A stretch of 64,000 nucleotides of DNA from Roseomonas sp. 18066 (GTDB lineage: Bacteria; Pseudomonadota; Alphaproteobacteria; Acetobacterales; Acetobacteraceae), in the NCBI RefSeq assembly GCF_902706185.1, contig NZ_CACSJM010000008.1, positions 1 to 64,000 of the forward strand, given 5' to 3'. Positions 33,939 to 45,994 of this stretch are shown here, piece by piece. The position numbers and the translations under genes are program-made. The notes below the pieces were generated by a model. That model was given only the letters and a program-made list of their open reading frames with translations. It was not told where the DNA came from and made no database searches. How positions within the stretch are numbered: position 1 is the stretch's first letter; each line of letters opens with the position of its first letter.

Positions 33939-34271
33939 TCAGTCGACGATGAACAGCCTGGCGCCGGTGACCGTGGAGGAGCGGTGCGCCGGATCGCCGA
34001 AATCCGACACGGTATAGCCATGGCCGGCGGCGAAGGTGAACTTGCGGCCGTCCTTCAGCTCGGTCTGCAGCTCGCCTTCGATCACGTAGATGACATGGCC
34101 GCGGTCGCACCAATGGTCGGCCAGATAGCCGGCGGAATATTCCACCACGCGCATCCGCACGTCGCCATTGTTCAGCGTGCGCCACAGCGCCGTGCCGGTC
34201 TCGCCCTTGTGCTCGGTGGCGGGCAGCGCGTCCCAGTGGACGGAAGTGAAGGGCAAGGGCGGCAGCTTCAT
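33939..34271 (-). CDS. DHCW-motif cupin fold protein
   Basis: 110 aa, single cupin barrel. The start MKLPPLPFTSVHWDALPATEHKGETGTALWRT, the motif YLADHWCDRGHVIYVIEGEL and the end STVTGARLFIVD are those of the family named for its DHCW region (here DHWC). The His and Cys could bind a metal. Function unknown. Its end is 8 nt from the converging permease gene. Confidence 0.87.
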   Translation of the reverse strand: MKLPPLPFTSVHWDALPATEHKGETGTALWRTLNNGDVRMRVVEYSAGYLADHWCDRGHVIYVIEGELQTELKDGRKFTFAAGHGYTVSDFGDPAHRSSTVTGARLFIVD

Positions 34272-34412
34272 GGCGGGCTCCTCAAGACAGGTGGTGCCCG
34301 CCATCTGTGCCGCCGCGGGGCCAGCGTGGCAAGCCCGGGGTGATCGGGGTGGCGATTGCCCAAGCCCCAGGCAGCGCCGCCGCATGACAGGGCAGTCATG
34401 CGGCGGCGGGGT

Positions 34413-36008
34413 TCAGACCTTGCGCAGGTTGGTGAAGACCGGCGCGCCCTTCAGCATGCCGGTCAGATTGCGGCGATAGGCCACCGGCTGGGTGAACTGG
34501 CCGAGCTGGATGAAGGGCACGTCCTCCCAGGCCTGCAACTGGATCTCGCGGCACAGCGCCTGCTGTTCCGCCAGGTCCGCGGCGTCGAACCAGCGGTCGC
34601 GCAGCGCCTCGATCTTCGGGCTGCTGGGCCAGCCGGGGCCGGCGGCGGCGCCATTGCCGCGCAGCGCCGAATGCGTCGCCGGGTTCATCTGGTCCAGGCC
34701 GGACCAATAGGTGCAATAGGCGCTCCAGCCGCCCTGGTCGATCGGCCGGCGGATCAGGATGCGCTGCACCACCGTGCCCCAGTCGGCGGCGATGAAGTCG
34801 ACATTGAAGCCCAGGCGCCGCATCAGCGCGGCGGTGACCTCGCAGACCGCCATCGTGCGGGGGACGTCGGCGCCGGCCAGGAACACCACCTTCTCGCCCT
34901 TGTAGCCGGCTTCCACCAGCTCCTGCCGCAGCGAGGCGAAATCCTGCGACCCGTTGAGCTTCTCCATCCCGGCATCGCTGGCCAGCGCCGAGGCCGGGGA
35001 GAAGATGCCGACCTTGTCGCTCCAGATCGAGCGGTCGGACCCCGCCACGGCGGTCATGCAGTCGGTCTGGCTGACCGCCTTCAGCACCACCCGCCGCACC
35101 GCCGGATTGTCGAAGGGCGGGAACAGATGGTTGAAGCGCAGCTGCCCGTTCATGCCGGACGGGTCCTTCACCTCGACGACGATGTCACGGTTGCGGCGCA
35201 GGCCGGGCAGCAGGTCGATCATCGGCTGCTCGACCCAGTCGACATCACCGGTGATCAGCGCATTGGCCGCGGTCGCCGCATCGGGGATGACGTTGAATTC
35301 CAGCCGGTCGAAATGCGCGACGCGCGGGCCGGCGGTGAAGCTGGCGACGCCATCCGGGCGGGGGACGTATTTCTCGTGCCGCGCATAGGCGACGCGGGCG
35401 CCGGGGATGCGGTCATTGGCCAGGAAGCGATAGGGGCCGCTGCCGACCACCTCGGTCACCTGCTTGAAGGCATCCGTTTCGGCCAGCCGCGCCGGCATGA
35501 TGGCGGGCACCAGCGAGCTCGCCCGGCCCAGCGCCTGCGGCAACAGCGGAAACGGCTTTTTCAGGCGGAAGCGGATGGTGCGGTCGTCGGGCGCGGAGAG
35601 CTCTTCGGTGACCGCCATCAGGCTTTGGCCGAAGGCGTCGCGCTTGCCCCAGCGCTGGATGCTGGCGACGCAGTCCCGCGCCAGCACCGGCGTGTCGTCG
35701 TGGAAGACCAGGCCGGGCCGCAGGGTCAGCGTCCAGATCAACTGGTCGGCGGAGACGACATGCCCCGCCACCATCTGCGGATGCGCCTGGAAATTCTCGT
35801 CGGTGCCATAGAGCGTGTCAAAGACCGCCAGCGCATGGGTGCGCACGGTATAGGCGGTGCTGAAATGCGGGTCGACGACGGCGATATCGGCGTAAGGGAC
35901 GAAACGCAGCGTGCGGGCGGCCTGCGCCCGCGCCAGCCGCGGCGCGGCGAGGGTGGTGGCCAGGGCCGGCAAGGCGATGCCGGCCTTGAGGAGATCGCGA
36001 CGGTTCAT
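34413..36008 (-). CDS. ABC transporter substrate-binding protein, family 5, Tat-exported
   Basis: 531 aa. A textbook Tat leader NRRDLLKAGIALPALA ends with an ARAQ-like cleavage site. The family 5 signature LTLRPGLVFHDDTPVLARDCVASIQRWG is present. It is clearly a paralogue of the protein at 15743-17314, sharing long collinear segments including ends MLKGAPVFTNLR versus MLQGVPVFWNLR. No permease genes adjoin it, so it too is an orphan. ATG 36008 has GGAGA at 6 nt. Confidence 0.93.
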   Translation of the reverse strand: MNRRDLLKAGIALPALATTLAAPRLARAQAARTLRFVPYADIAVVDPHFSTAYTVRTHALAVFDTLYGTDENFQAHPQMVAGHVVSADQLIWTLTLRPGLVFHDDTPVLARDCVASIQRWGKRDAFGQSLMAVTEELSAPDDRTIRFRLKKPFPLLPQALGRASSLVPAIMPARLAETDAFKQVTEVVGSGPYRFLANDRIPGARVAYARHEKYVPRPDGVASFTAGPRVAHFDRLEFNVIPDAATAANALITGDVDWVEQPMIDLLPGLRRNRDIVVEVKDPSGMNGQLRFNHLFPPFDNPAVRRVVLKAVSQTDCMTAVAGSDRSIWSDKVGIFSPASALASDAGMEKLNGSQDFASLRQELVEAGYKGEKVVFLAGADVPRTMAVCEVTAALMRRLGFNVDFIAADWGTVVQRILIRRPIDQGGWSAYCTYWSGLDQMNPATHSALRGNGAAAGPGWPSSPKIEALRDRWFDAADLAEQQALCREIQLQAWEDVPFIQLGQFTQPVAYRRNLTGMLKGAPVFTNLRKV

Positions 36009-36078
36009 GCTGCTCTCCGCTTGGGGTTGCGGAGGCGCTCGCAAGAGCCGTGCCAGCAGCAGCTTTCTTTCAGCCGCC

Positions 36079-36960
36079 TCAGAACCGGCGCGCGATATTC
36101 GCCGGCACCGGCGCCTTGCGGATGTCGGTCAGCAGCCGCGTCAGCACCTGGCCTGGGCCGATCTCCAAAAATTCCGGATCGGGCTCGTCGAGCAGATACT
36201 GCACCGATTCCACCCAGCGCACCGGCTGGTCGATCTGCGCGGCCAGGCGCAGCGCCACCTCGCCGTCGCGATGCGGCAGGCCCGAGGCATTGGCGATCAC
36301 CGGCAGCATCAGGGGCGCGAAATCAATGCCGTCCAGGAACCCCGAGAATTCCGCCCGCACCGGCGCCATGTGGCGGGAATGGAAGGCGGTGCGGACATTC
36401 AGCGGGATGGCGCGGCCGCCCGCGGCGTCGATCGCCAGCCCCGCCGCCTCCAGCGCCGCGACCGGGCCGGCCAGCACGGTCTGCAGCGGCGCGTTCTGGT
36501 TGGCCAGGTCGACACTCGCCAGGCCAGGGTCGGCGGCCAGCAGGGATTGCAGCCGTTCCAGCGGCAGGCCCAGCGCCGCCATCATGCCGCCGCCGCTGAC
36601 CGCCCCCATCAGCGCGCCGCGCTTCTGGACCAGGCGCAGGCCGGTGGCGAAGTCGAAGGCCTCGGCGGCGAAGAGGGCGGCATATTCGCCCAGGCTGTGG
36701 CCGGCCACGAAATCCGGGGCGCGGCCGCTGTCTTCCACCCGGGCCAGATGGCCGAGCGCCTCCACCGCGTAGAGGGCGGGCTGGGTGAATTCGGTGCGGC
36801 CGAGACGGGCTTCGGCATCCTCGAGGCAGAGCGCGGCGAGGTCATAGCCGAGGATGTCCGAGGCCTCGGCGACCAGCCGCGGGAAACGCGGGAAAAGGTC
36901 GCGCCCCATGCCGCGCTGCTGCGACCCCTGGCCGGGGAAGAGGTGGATCAAGGTCGTCAC
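36079..36960 (-). CDS. Stand-alone acyltransferase (trans-AT, malonyl type)
   Basis: 293 aa, FabD/AT family. HLFPGQGSQQRGMG, nucleophile elbow GHSLGEY (S89), the carboxylate-binding Arg in VQKRGALM (R114) and catalytic His in TAFHSRHM (H194) are all present, so malonyl (or methylmalonyl) transfer is expected. As the PKS proteins of this locus carry no functional AT, this enzyme probably loads their carrier proteins in trans. It could also be a second FabD. GTG start at 36960 overlaps the stop of the next AT-like gene (GTGA), so the pair is coupled. Confidence 0.88.
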   Translation of the reverse strand: MTTLIHLFPGQGSQQRGMGRDLFPRFPRLVAEASDILGYDLAALCLEDAEARLGRTEFTQPALYAVEALGHLARVEDSGRAPDFVAGHSLGEYAALFAAEAFDFATGLRLVQKRGALMGAVSGGGMMAALGLPLERLQSLLAADPGLASVDLANQNAPLQTVLAGPVAALEAAGLAIDAAGGRAIPLNVRTAFHSRHMAPVRAEFSGFLDGIDFAPLMLPVIANASGLPHRDGEVALRLAAQIDQPVRWVESVQYLLDEPDPEFLEIGPGQVLTRLLTDIRKAPVPANIARRF

Positions 36961-37940
36961 CGGAAACGCTCCTCGACGAGGGCCATGCTGCGCAGGTCAT
37001 GGCCGAACTGGTTGATCGCCGGCAGCGCCAGGGTCTGCGCCCCCAGCACCTGGCGGGCGAAGGCGGCCAGCGTGCCGGTGGGCCCGGCCTCGACGAAGCG
37101 CAGCGGACGGCCCTCGGCGGCCAGCGCGCGGATCGCCGCCTCGAAGCGGATCGGGCCGCGCGCCACCTGCCAGAGATGCGCCGCATCCAACACCGCCAGC
37201 GGCGCCGCGGTGGCGCAGGAGAACAGCGGAAAGGCCGGCCGGCGGAAATGCCGTCGCGCCGCCGCCGCCGTGACGGCGGCCTCGGCCGGGTCGAGCAGCG
37301 AGGCATGGAAGCCATAGCGCACCGGCAGCGCCGCGATGACCAGGCCTTCGGCTTCCAACGCCGCCATCAACGGGGCCAGCCCCGCCCGCGGCAGGGTCAG
37401 CACGCAATGCTGCGGGCTGTTGATCGCGGCGAGTTCCGCGCGCGCGGCGGCCACGCCAGGCAGCGCCATGACCCGCGCCGCCGGGGCCAGGACCGCCAGC
37501 ATGGCGGCCGGCGCCAGCAGCGCCTCGAAGCTGCGGGCATTCTCGAAGACCAGGGAAAAGGCCTCTTCCAGGGTCAGGACGCCGGCGACGGTGGCGGCGA
37601 TGGTCTCGCCCAGGCTGTAGCCCAGCAGCAGATCCGGGCGGATGCCGCGGGCGAAGAGGCTCTGCGCCAGGCTCCAGCCGATGGCCAGCAGGGCCGGCGC
37701 GCTTTCGATCTGGCGGTCGAAGCCGGCGCTCTCGGCCATCGGGCGGCCATAGATGATCTGGCTCAGGCTGCGGCCCTCGACCGGGCCGGCGGCCTGGTCG
37801 CAGCGGGCCAGGCTGGCGCGGAAGACGGCGTCGCTGGCCTGGAGCTCGCGGCCCATCTGGTAGTATTGCGACCCCTGGCCGGCGAAGAGCATGACGGTGC
37901 GGACCGCAGCTTGCGGATTTGCCGTCTCGCCCGCCGCCAT
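36957..37940 (-). CDS. AT-family protein with altered active site, probable acyl hydrolase
   Basis: About 327 aa. It starts as an AT (MLFAGQGSQYYQMG), but the nucleophile elbow is GYSLGE (Y108, S109) instead of GHSLGE, and the Arg that binds the malonyl carboxylate is replaced by Asn (VFENAR, N134). The catalytic His is kept (YGFHASLL, H212). Trans-AT clusters often encode a second AT-like protein that cleaves stalled acyl chains from carrier proteins (PedC type); the loss of the carboxylate-binding Arg fits that role. Start uncertain: ATG 37940 or 37955. Confidence 0.8.
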   Translation of the reverse strand: MAAGETANPQAAVRTVMLFAGQGSQYYQMGRELQASDAVFRASLARCDQAAGPVEGRSLSQIIYGRPMAESAGFDRQIESAPALLAIGWSLAQSLFARGIRPDLLLGYSLGETIAATVAGVLTLEEAFSLVFENARSFEALLAPAAMLAVLAPAARVMALPGVAAARAELAAINSPQHCVLTLPRAGLAPLMAALEAEGLVIAALPVRYGFHASLLDPAEAAVTAAAARRHFRRPAFPLFSCATAAPLAVLDAAHLWQVARGPIRFEAAIRALAAEGRPLRFVEAGPTGTLAAFARQVLGAQTLALPAINQFGHDLRSMALVEERFR

Positions 37941-38027
37941 GATAGTCGCCCCCATGCTCGCCACCCCGCTGCGTGCCGCCACGCCGAGGCTATCGGAAAG
38001 CCGCGCCCCCCAAAAGGGCCTGCGCCC

Positions 38028-38693
38028 ATGCTGAGCCGCGGCGCCGTCCGGCTGGGCTGGCTGCGCCCCGATATCGCCGATGCCGCGACCCTGGCGGGCT
38101 GGCACGGGCTGCTGGCGCCGGAGGAGCAGGCCCGCGCCGCGCGCTTCCATTTCGACTCCGACCGCCGCGCCTACACGGCCGCCCATGCGCTGAAGCGGCA
38201 GATGCTGGCCGAGCATGGCGGGTTGCCGCCCGAGGCCTGGCGCTTCACCACCGGCGCCGCCGGCAAGCCGGAGGTCGATCCGGCGCTGGGCCGTTCCTGG
38301 CTGCGCTTCTCGATCTCGCATTGCCGCAGCCTGGTGGCCTGCGCGGTGGCGGCGACCGACGATGTCGGGCTGGATGTCGAGGCGATGGCGCGCCCGGCGC
38401 TGACCCCGGGCCTGGCCGACCGTTTCTTCGCCCCCAAGGAAGCCGCGATGCTGCGCGCCCTGCCGGAGGCCGAACAAGCCTCGGCCTTCCTGCAGATCTG
38501 GACGCTGAAAGAAAGCTTCGTGAAGGCGACCGGGCATGGCATCGGGCTGGGGCTGGAGCGCTTCGCCTTCGCCCTCGACCCGCCGCGGCTGCTTTTCGCG
38601 CCGCCCGAGACCGGGGCCCTGGCCGAGTGGCGCATCGCGCAATGGCAGCCGCTGCCGGGGCATTGGCTGGCGCTGGCGTTGCGCCGGCTCTAG
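38028..38693 (+). CDS. 4'-phosphopantetheinyl transferase (Sfp type)
   Basis: 221 aa. The magnesium motif DDVGLDVEAM and the second motif WTLKESFVKATGHGIGLGL are intact, with a central FSISHC and an N-terminal EEQARAARFHFDSDRRAYTAAHALKR. It attaches the phosphopantetheine arm to carrier proteins and will serve the ACP and PCP domains of the megasynthases. Divergent from the AT pair with an 87-bp gap that must hold both promoters. Confidence 0.92.
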   Translation: MLSRGAVRLGWLRPDIADAATLAGWHGLLAPEEQARAARFHFDSDRRAYTAAHALKRQMLAEHGGLPPEAWRFTTGAAGKPEVDPALGRSWLRFSISHCRSLVACAVAATDDVGLDVEAMARPALTPGLADRFFAPKEAAMLRALPEAEQASAFLQIWTLKESFVKATGHGIGLGLERFAFALDPPRLLFAPPETGALAEWRIAQWQPLPGHWLALALRRL

Positions 38694-38723
38694 CCTCGGG
38701 GCCGCATTCGGCAGGAGACGGGC

Positions 38724-40004
38724 ATGACCACCCTCACCCTCGGCATCGAGGCGCAGCCCGACCAGGCCGAGCTGGTGGCCACCACCATCGAGCAGGCGGC
38801 GCTGACCGGCCATGGGACCGGCCAGGGCCTGGATGCCGCCGGCGCCCGCGCCTTGGCCCGGGCGGCGGAGGAGACCTTCGCCCATGTCATCGCCCGCGCC
38901 CCCGGCGCCCGGGTCGACTTTTCCCTGAAGCGCCTGCCGCATGCGGCGCGGCTGGACATCGCCTTCGCCGAGCCCGGCTTCGACCCCGCCGCCTTCAACC
39001 TGACGCATGGGCTGGACCTCGAGGGCGGCGAGCTCGAGGACCTGGCGCTGCTGATCGCCTCGCGCTCGGTCGACCGCTTCGACCTGACGCTGGAGCCTGG
39101 CGAGCCGGTGCGGATCCGGCTGGAGAAGGACCGCCTCTTCCCTGCCCTGCCGCCGCTGGCGCCGGTCCCCGCCCCGCCCGAGCCCGGCACGCCGCTGGCC
39201 ATCCGCCCTGGCAGCCCCGCCGAGCTGCGCCACCTGGCCCGGCTGCTGGCGGCGCTGCACCCGCAGGCCGCGCTGCCGCCGCTGGCCCGCGCCCCCGACC
39301 GCCTGGCCGAGATGGCCGCGGCCTTCGCCGCCGCCGGCATCCTGGCGCTGGCCCCCGACGGGCGGCTGGCCGGCGGGCTGCTGTGGCAGGAGGGCGAGGG
39401 CCGCATCGCCGAGTTCCACGGCCCCTGGGTCTTCTCCGGCGGCGCCGCGGTGGCCGAGCGGCTGGTCGAGGGGTTCCTGGGCGAGTTGGCGCGCAGCCGC
39501 CGCACCACCGGCGTCTTCGGCATGGACAGCGCCACCCTGCCCGAGGGCTGGTTCGAGCCGCTCGGTGGGCTGCTGGCCGGGCCCGGCGCGGTGTTCCGCA
39601 GCCTGGAGGAGGACACCGGCGCCATCGCCTGGGCCGACCCGTCGCTGCGCGGCTTCCTGGAGCAGGCCTATGACCGGCTGGCGCTCGCCCGCGAGATCCG
39701 CGACGCGCCGCCGCCGCCGGCCAGCGCCTCGGTGCTGGCGGCGGGCTTCGACCGCGCCGCCGGCCGGGCGGTGCTGCGGCCGGTGCTGGCGGGCGCCGAT
39801 GCCGCGGCCAATGTGGCGGCGCATGTGGCGATGCTGGCGGGCGACGGCATCGCCCGGCTGACGGCGACGCTCGATCTCGGGCGGCCGGCGGATGCCAGCT
39901 TCATCCCGGCGCTGCTCGGCGCCGGCTTCGTGGCGCGCTATGTCGTGCCCGCGGCGCTGCGCGGCGATGCGCTGGTGCTGCAGCACCCGCTGGACAGCCC
40001 ATGA
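38724..40004 (+). CDS. Degenerate RsbW-like HATPase fused to GNAT-like domains
   Basis: 426 aa. Residues 1-137 follow the order of anti-sigma-factor (RsbW) ATPases: an N-box-like ALARAAEETFAHVIAR in which the catalytic Asn is His (H54), a G1-like AFAEPGFDPAAF, then ELEDLALLIASRSVDRFDLTLEPG and a final strand with R-I-R-L-E-K-D. A Pro-rich linker (about 145-160) leads to a GNAT-like half (LAIRPGSPAELRHLARLLAALH ... GRLAGGLLWQEGEG) and a third, similar C-terminal domain. No signal peptide. It lies between the PPTase and the aminotransferase, and ATGA overlap couples it to the latter. Its function is unknown; a regulatory role for the locus is a guess. Confidence 0.6.
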   Translation: MTTLTLGIEAQPDQAELVATTIEQAALTGHGTGQGLDAAGARALARAAEETFAHVIARAPGARVDFSLKRLPHAARLDIAFAEPGFDPAAFNLTHGLDLEGGELEDLALLIASRSVDRFDLTLEPGEPVRIRLEKDRLFPALPPLAPVPAPPEPGTPLAIRPGSPAELRHLARLLAALHPQAALPPLARAPDRLAEMAAAFAAAGILALAPDGRLAGGLLWQEGEGRIAEFHGPWVFSGGAAVAERLVEGFLGELARSRRTTGVFGMDSATLPEGWFEPLGGLLAGPGAVFRSLEEDTGAIAWADPSLRGFLEQAYDRLALAREIRDAPPPPASASVLAAGFDRAAGRAVLRPVLAGADAAANVAAHVAMLAGDGIARLTATLDLGRPADASFIPALLGAGFVARYVVPAALRGDALVLQHPLDSP

Positions 40005-41125
40005 TCGGGTCGGCGCCCCCCTCGCTGACGCGGCTGGTGCCGGAGCATGTGCGGCGCTTCACCGCCTATGTGCCCAGCCCGCCGGACGAGGAGCTGAAGC
40101 GGCTCTACCGCATCGACCACCTGCACCGGCTGAACAACAACGAGAACCCGCTGGGCCCGCCGCCCGCCGCCGTCGCCGCGCTGGCGGCGATGACGCCGGC
40201 GCAGCACGCGCTCTACCCCAGCGGCGACGGTTTTTTCCTGCGGCGGCGGCTGGCGGCGCTGCATGGGGTGGAGCCTGAGCAGATCCTGATCGGCAATGGC
40301 GCCAACGAGGTGATCGCCTTCGTGCTGAAGGCCTTCTGCCAGCCGGGCGACGCCATCGTCACCGCCGACCGCACCTTCGCCGTCTATGAATGGGTCGCCG
40401 AATTCTCCGGCATCGAGGCGCGGCTGGTGCCGCTGCGCGACCATGCATTCGACGACGCGGCCATGCTGGCCGCCGCCCGCGCCGACGACCGCACCAAGAT
40501 TCTTTTTCTGTGCAATCCGAACAATCCAACGGGGTCGTGGTGGGATGGCGACCGGCTGGGGCGGTTCCTGGACGCCGTGGGCGGGCGGCAGGTGGTGGTG
40601 GTCGACGAGGCCTATGCCGAATTCGTCGACGACCCGGCCTTCCCGGATGCGGTGGCGCTGATGCGGCGGCATCCGAACCTGGTGGTGTTCCGCACCTTCT
40701 CGAAGATGTGGGGGCTGGCCGGGCTGCGCATCGGCTACATGATCGGCACGCCGGAGATGACCGACATCGTCCGCCGCACCGCCGTGGTCTATTCGGTCGG
40801 CGGCGCCGCGCAGATCGCAGCGCTGGCGGCGGCCGGCGACCAGGCGCATCGGACGGCGACCAACGCGCTGATGGAGGAGGCGCGCCGGCATGTTTCGGCC
40901 GAGATGCGCGGCCTCGGCCTGCCGGTGCTGGGAAGGGCCGGCAATTTTTTGATGCTGCGGCTGCCGATGAGCGACACCATCGCGCATCGCCGGCTGCTGG
41001 CGCAGGGGGTGATGGTCCGCGCCATGACCGGCTTCCGCTACCCCAACCATATCCGGCTGAGCCTGTCGCATCCGGCGGCGATGGAGGCCTTCTGCCGGGC
41101 GATGCATGGCCTCGTGCGGCGTTAG
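40001..41125 (+). CDS. HisC-like PLP aminotransferase
   Basis: 374 aa, fold type I. LNNNENPLGPPPAAV near the N-terminus, NPNNPTGSWW, VDEAYAEF and the PLP-Lys motif FRTFSKMWGLAGLRIGY match histidinol-phosphate aminotransferases. The placement in a PKS-NRPS locus and the coupling to the HATPase/GNAT gene raise the chance of a specialised role (amine or keto-acid supply), but a second housekeeping HisC is also possible. The TAG stop shares bases with the TAA stop of the convergent PH-domain gene. Confidence 0.88.
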   Translation: MIGSAPPSLTRLVPEHVRRFTAYVPSPPDEELKRLYRIDHLHRLNNNENPLGPPPAAVAALAAMTPAQHALYPSGDGFFLRRRLAALHGVEPEQILIGNGANEVIAFVLKAFCQPGDAIVTADRTFAVYEWVAEFSGIEARLVPLRDHAFDDAAMLAAARADDRTKILFLCNPNNPTGSWWDGDRLGRFLDAVGGRQVVVVDEAYAEFVDDPAFPDAVALMRRHPNLVVFRTFSKMWGLAGLRIGYMIGTPEMTDIVRRTAVVYSVGGAAQIAALAAAGDQAHRTATNALMEEARRHVSAEMRGLGLPVLGRAGNFLMLRLPMSDTIAHRRLLAQGVMVRAMTGFRYPNHIRLSLSHPAAMEAFCRAMHGLVRR

Positions 41126-41496
41126 GGTATCTTTTGGGCGATGGCGGCCTGCAGGGCGTAGACATCGACCTTGGCGTTGAAGGTGCGCTGGATGGGCTCG
41201 GCGGCGCCGCTGACCCAGAGTTTCAGCTCGGCGTCGAGGTCGAGATGCCCGGCGCTTTCCACCGAGAAGCGGGTGATGCTGCGATAGGGGATCGACAGAT
41301 ACTCGGTCTTGCGCCCGGTCAGGCCTTGCTTGTCGACCAGGATGATGCGGCGGCTGGTGAGCAGGATGACGTCGCGCACCAGCTTGTAGGCTTGCTCGAT
41401 GGCTTCGCCCGGCCCGAGCAGCCGCCCGAATTCGGTGGCAGCCTGATCCCGGTCGTATTCACCCGCATTGCCCAGCAGTCCCGAGAAGAAAGCCAT
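41122..41496 (-). CDS. Bacterial PH-domain protein
   Basis: 124 aa, no membrane segments. LLGPGEAIEQAYKLVRDVILLTSRRIILVDKQGLTGRKTEYLSIPYRSITRFSVE is the typical bPH strand pattern, followed by LDLDAELKLWVSGAAEPIQRTF and a C-terminal helix. Members are soluble oligomeric proteins of unknown function. Its stop codon overlaps that of the convergent aminotransferase gene. Confidence 0.87.
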   Translation of the reverse strand: MAFFSGLLGNAGEYDRDQAATEFGRLLGPGEAIEQAYKLVRDVILLTSRRIILVDKQGLTGRKTEYLSIPYRSITRFSVESAGHLDLDAELKLWVSGAAEPIQRTFNAKVDVYALQAAIAQKIP

Positions 41497-41575
41497 TGTC
41501 GTCGCCTTTTTCGTGAAGCTGCGGAGGGCGCCATCGGCGCCCGAGAACCGGCAGAAAAATAAGCCTTAAATCTCG

Positions 41576-44646
<3,071 letters not shown>

Positions 44647-44650
<4 letters not shown>

Positions 44651-45786
44651 TTGGTCGTCCCGGGCGCGGCGGCGGGCGTGGCGGGCGTCGTGATGGTGAC
44701 GCGGCGGCCCTCGTCCAGATTGAACTGGCCGATGGTCACCACCTCGTCGCCCTCGGCCAGGCCGTCGAGGATCTCCACCCGGTCGGCCATCTGCACGCCG
44801 ATGGTCACCGGCACGCGGCGCGCCCGGCCGTCGACGATGCGGAAGACCGAGGCGCCGGTCAGGGTGTATTGCACCGCGGCCGGCGGCAGGATGATGGCGG
44901 CCGGGCGCTGGGCGATCACCAGCCGGACACGGCCGAACAGGCCGGAGGTCAGCAGGCGGGCCGTGTTGTCGATCTCGCCGCGCAGCTGGATGTTGCGCTC
45001 GTTCAGGTCGGGGCGGGTGTCGATCAGCACGATCCGCCCCTCGAACTGGCGGCCGGGCACGGCGTCGACCGACAGCTGGAAGGTCTGGCCGATGGCCACC
45101 GACGGCAGGAAACGCTCCGGCAGGCGGAAGTCGAGCCGCAGCACGGTGCGGTCCTCCAGCCAGAGCAGCGTCTTGCCGGCCGGGGCATATTCGCCGATGC
45201 CGAAGAACTTCTGGCCGGCGACGCCGCGGAAGGGCGCGCGCAGGGTCAGCTGGTCGAGCGTGGTGCGGCGCACGGCGAGCTCGCTCTGCGCCTGGTCCAG
45301 CGAGGCCTGGTCGTCATCCTGCGCCTGGCGCGAGCGGACGCCGGCCACCGACAGCTGCTGCCCGCGGGAGAAGCGGACCTGGGCGATCGCCAGCTGGCCG
45401 GTGGCGGCGTCGAGCTGCGCCTGGGCGATGCGCTTGTCGAATTCGACCAGGGCCACGCCGGCGGCGACCTCGGTGCCCTCGATGAAGGTGGAGGCGACGA
45501 TGCTGCCGCCGGTCAGCGAGGCGACCGGCACGCTCTGCCGCGCCCGCAGCGTGCCGATGGCGCTCAGCGCGGTCTCCACCGGGCCGCGCCGCACCCGCGT
45601 GGTCTCGACCGCCGCCGGGGCCTGCTCGGCGCGGTCGGCGACCTGCGGCGTCACCGGCGGCGGCGCCGTGCCCGTGGGGGCGGCCAGACGGCCCAGCCAG
45701 GGCAGTTGGAAAAAATGGCCGATGGCGATGCCGCCGGCCAGGCAGAGGATCAGGGCCAGCAGCCCCGGCAGACGGCGTGTCGACAT
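44647..45786 (-). CDS. RND efflux periplasmic adaptor subunit
   Basis: 379 aa membrane fusion protein. N-terminal anchor LLALILCLAGGIAIGHFF, then two halves of a lipoyl domain flanking a helical hairpin (GTLRARQSVPVASLTGGSIVASTFIEGTEVAAG ... LRAPFRGVAGQKFFGIGEYAPAG), a beta barrel and a membrane-proximal domain. Ends with a Pro/Ala/Thr tail. Stop overlaps the start of the permease gene. ATG 45786 fits the signal anchor. Confidence 0.92.
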
Positions 45787-45994
45787 GGGCCCCGGCGGAT
45801 CAATCCGAATGCGCCGGACGCTACAGAGGGCTTTCCCCCCGCGCAACGTCTTCGTGCAACCGGTGGGGCGCGACGGCACCGGTCCGCAACCATCGCGGGT
45901 GCTGGCGCGGCGCCGGAAGCTCTGCCATGGTCGCCGCGGCCAGGATGGCCAGGACGCGTCGCGCGGCGCGGTCCGGCAGATGCATGGGGTGCAA
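45787..45994. other. Divergent intergenic region between RND adaptor and deaminase
   Basis: 208 bp that must carry the promoters for the pump genes and for the deaminase-megasynthase operon. It is GC-rich and no convincing -35/-10 pair or repeat was seen. Confidence 0.4.

Noticed and set aside
37941-39986. N-terminal extension of the AT-like gene to more than 1000 residues
   Set aside because: The extension is antisense to the PPTase and HATPase/GNAT genes and low-complexity; the AT fold begins at about 37895.
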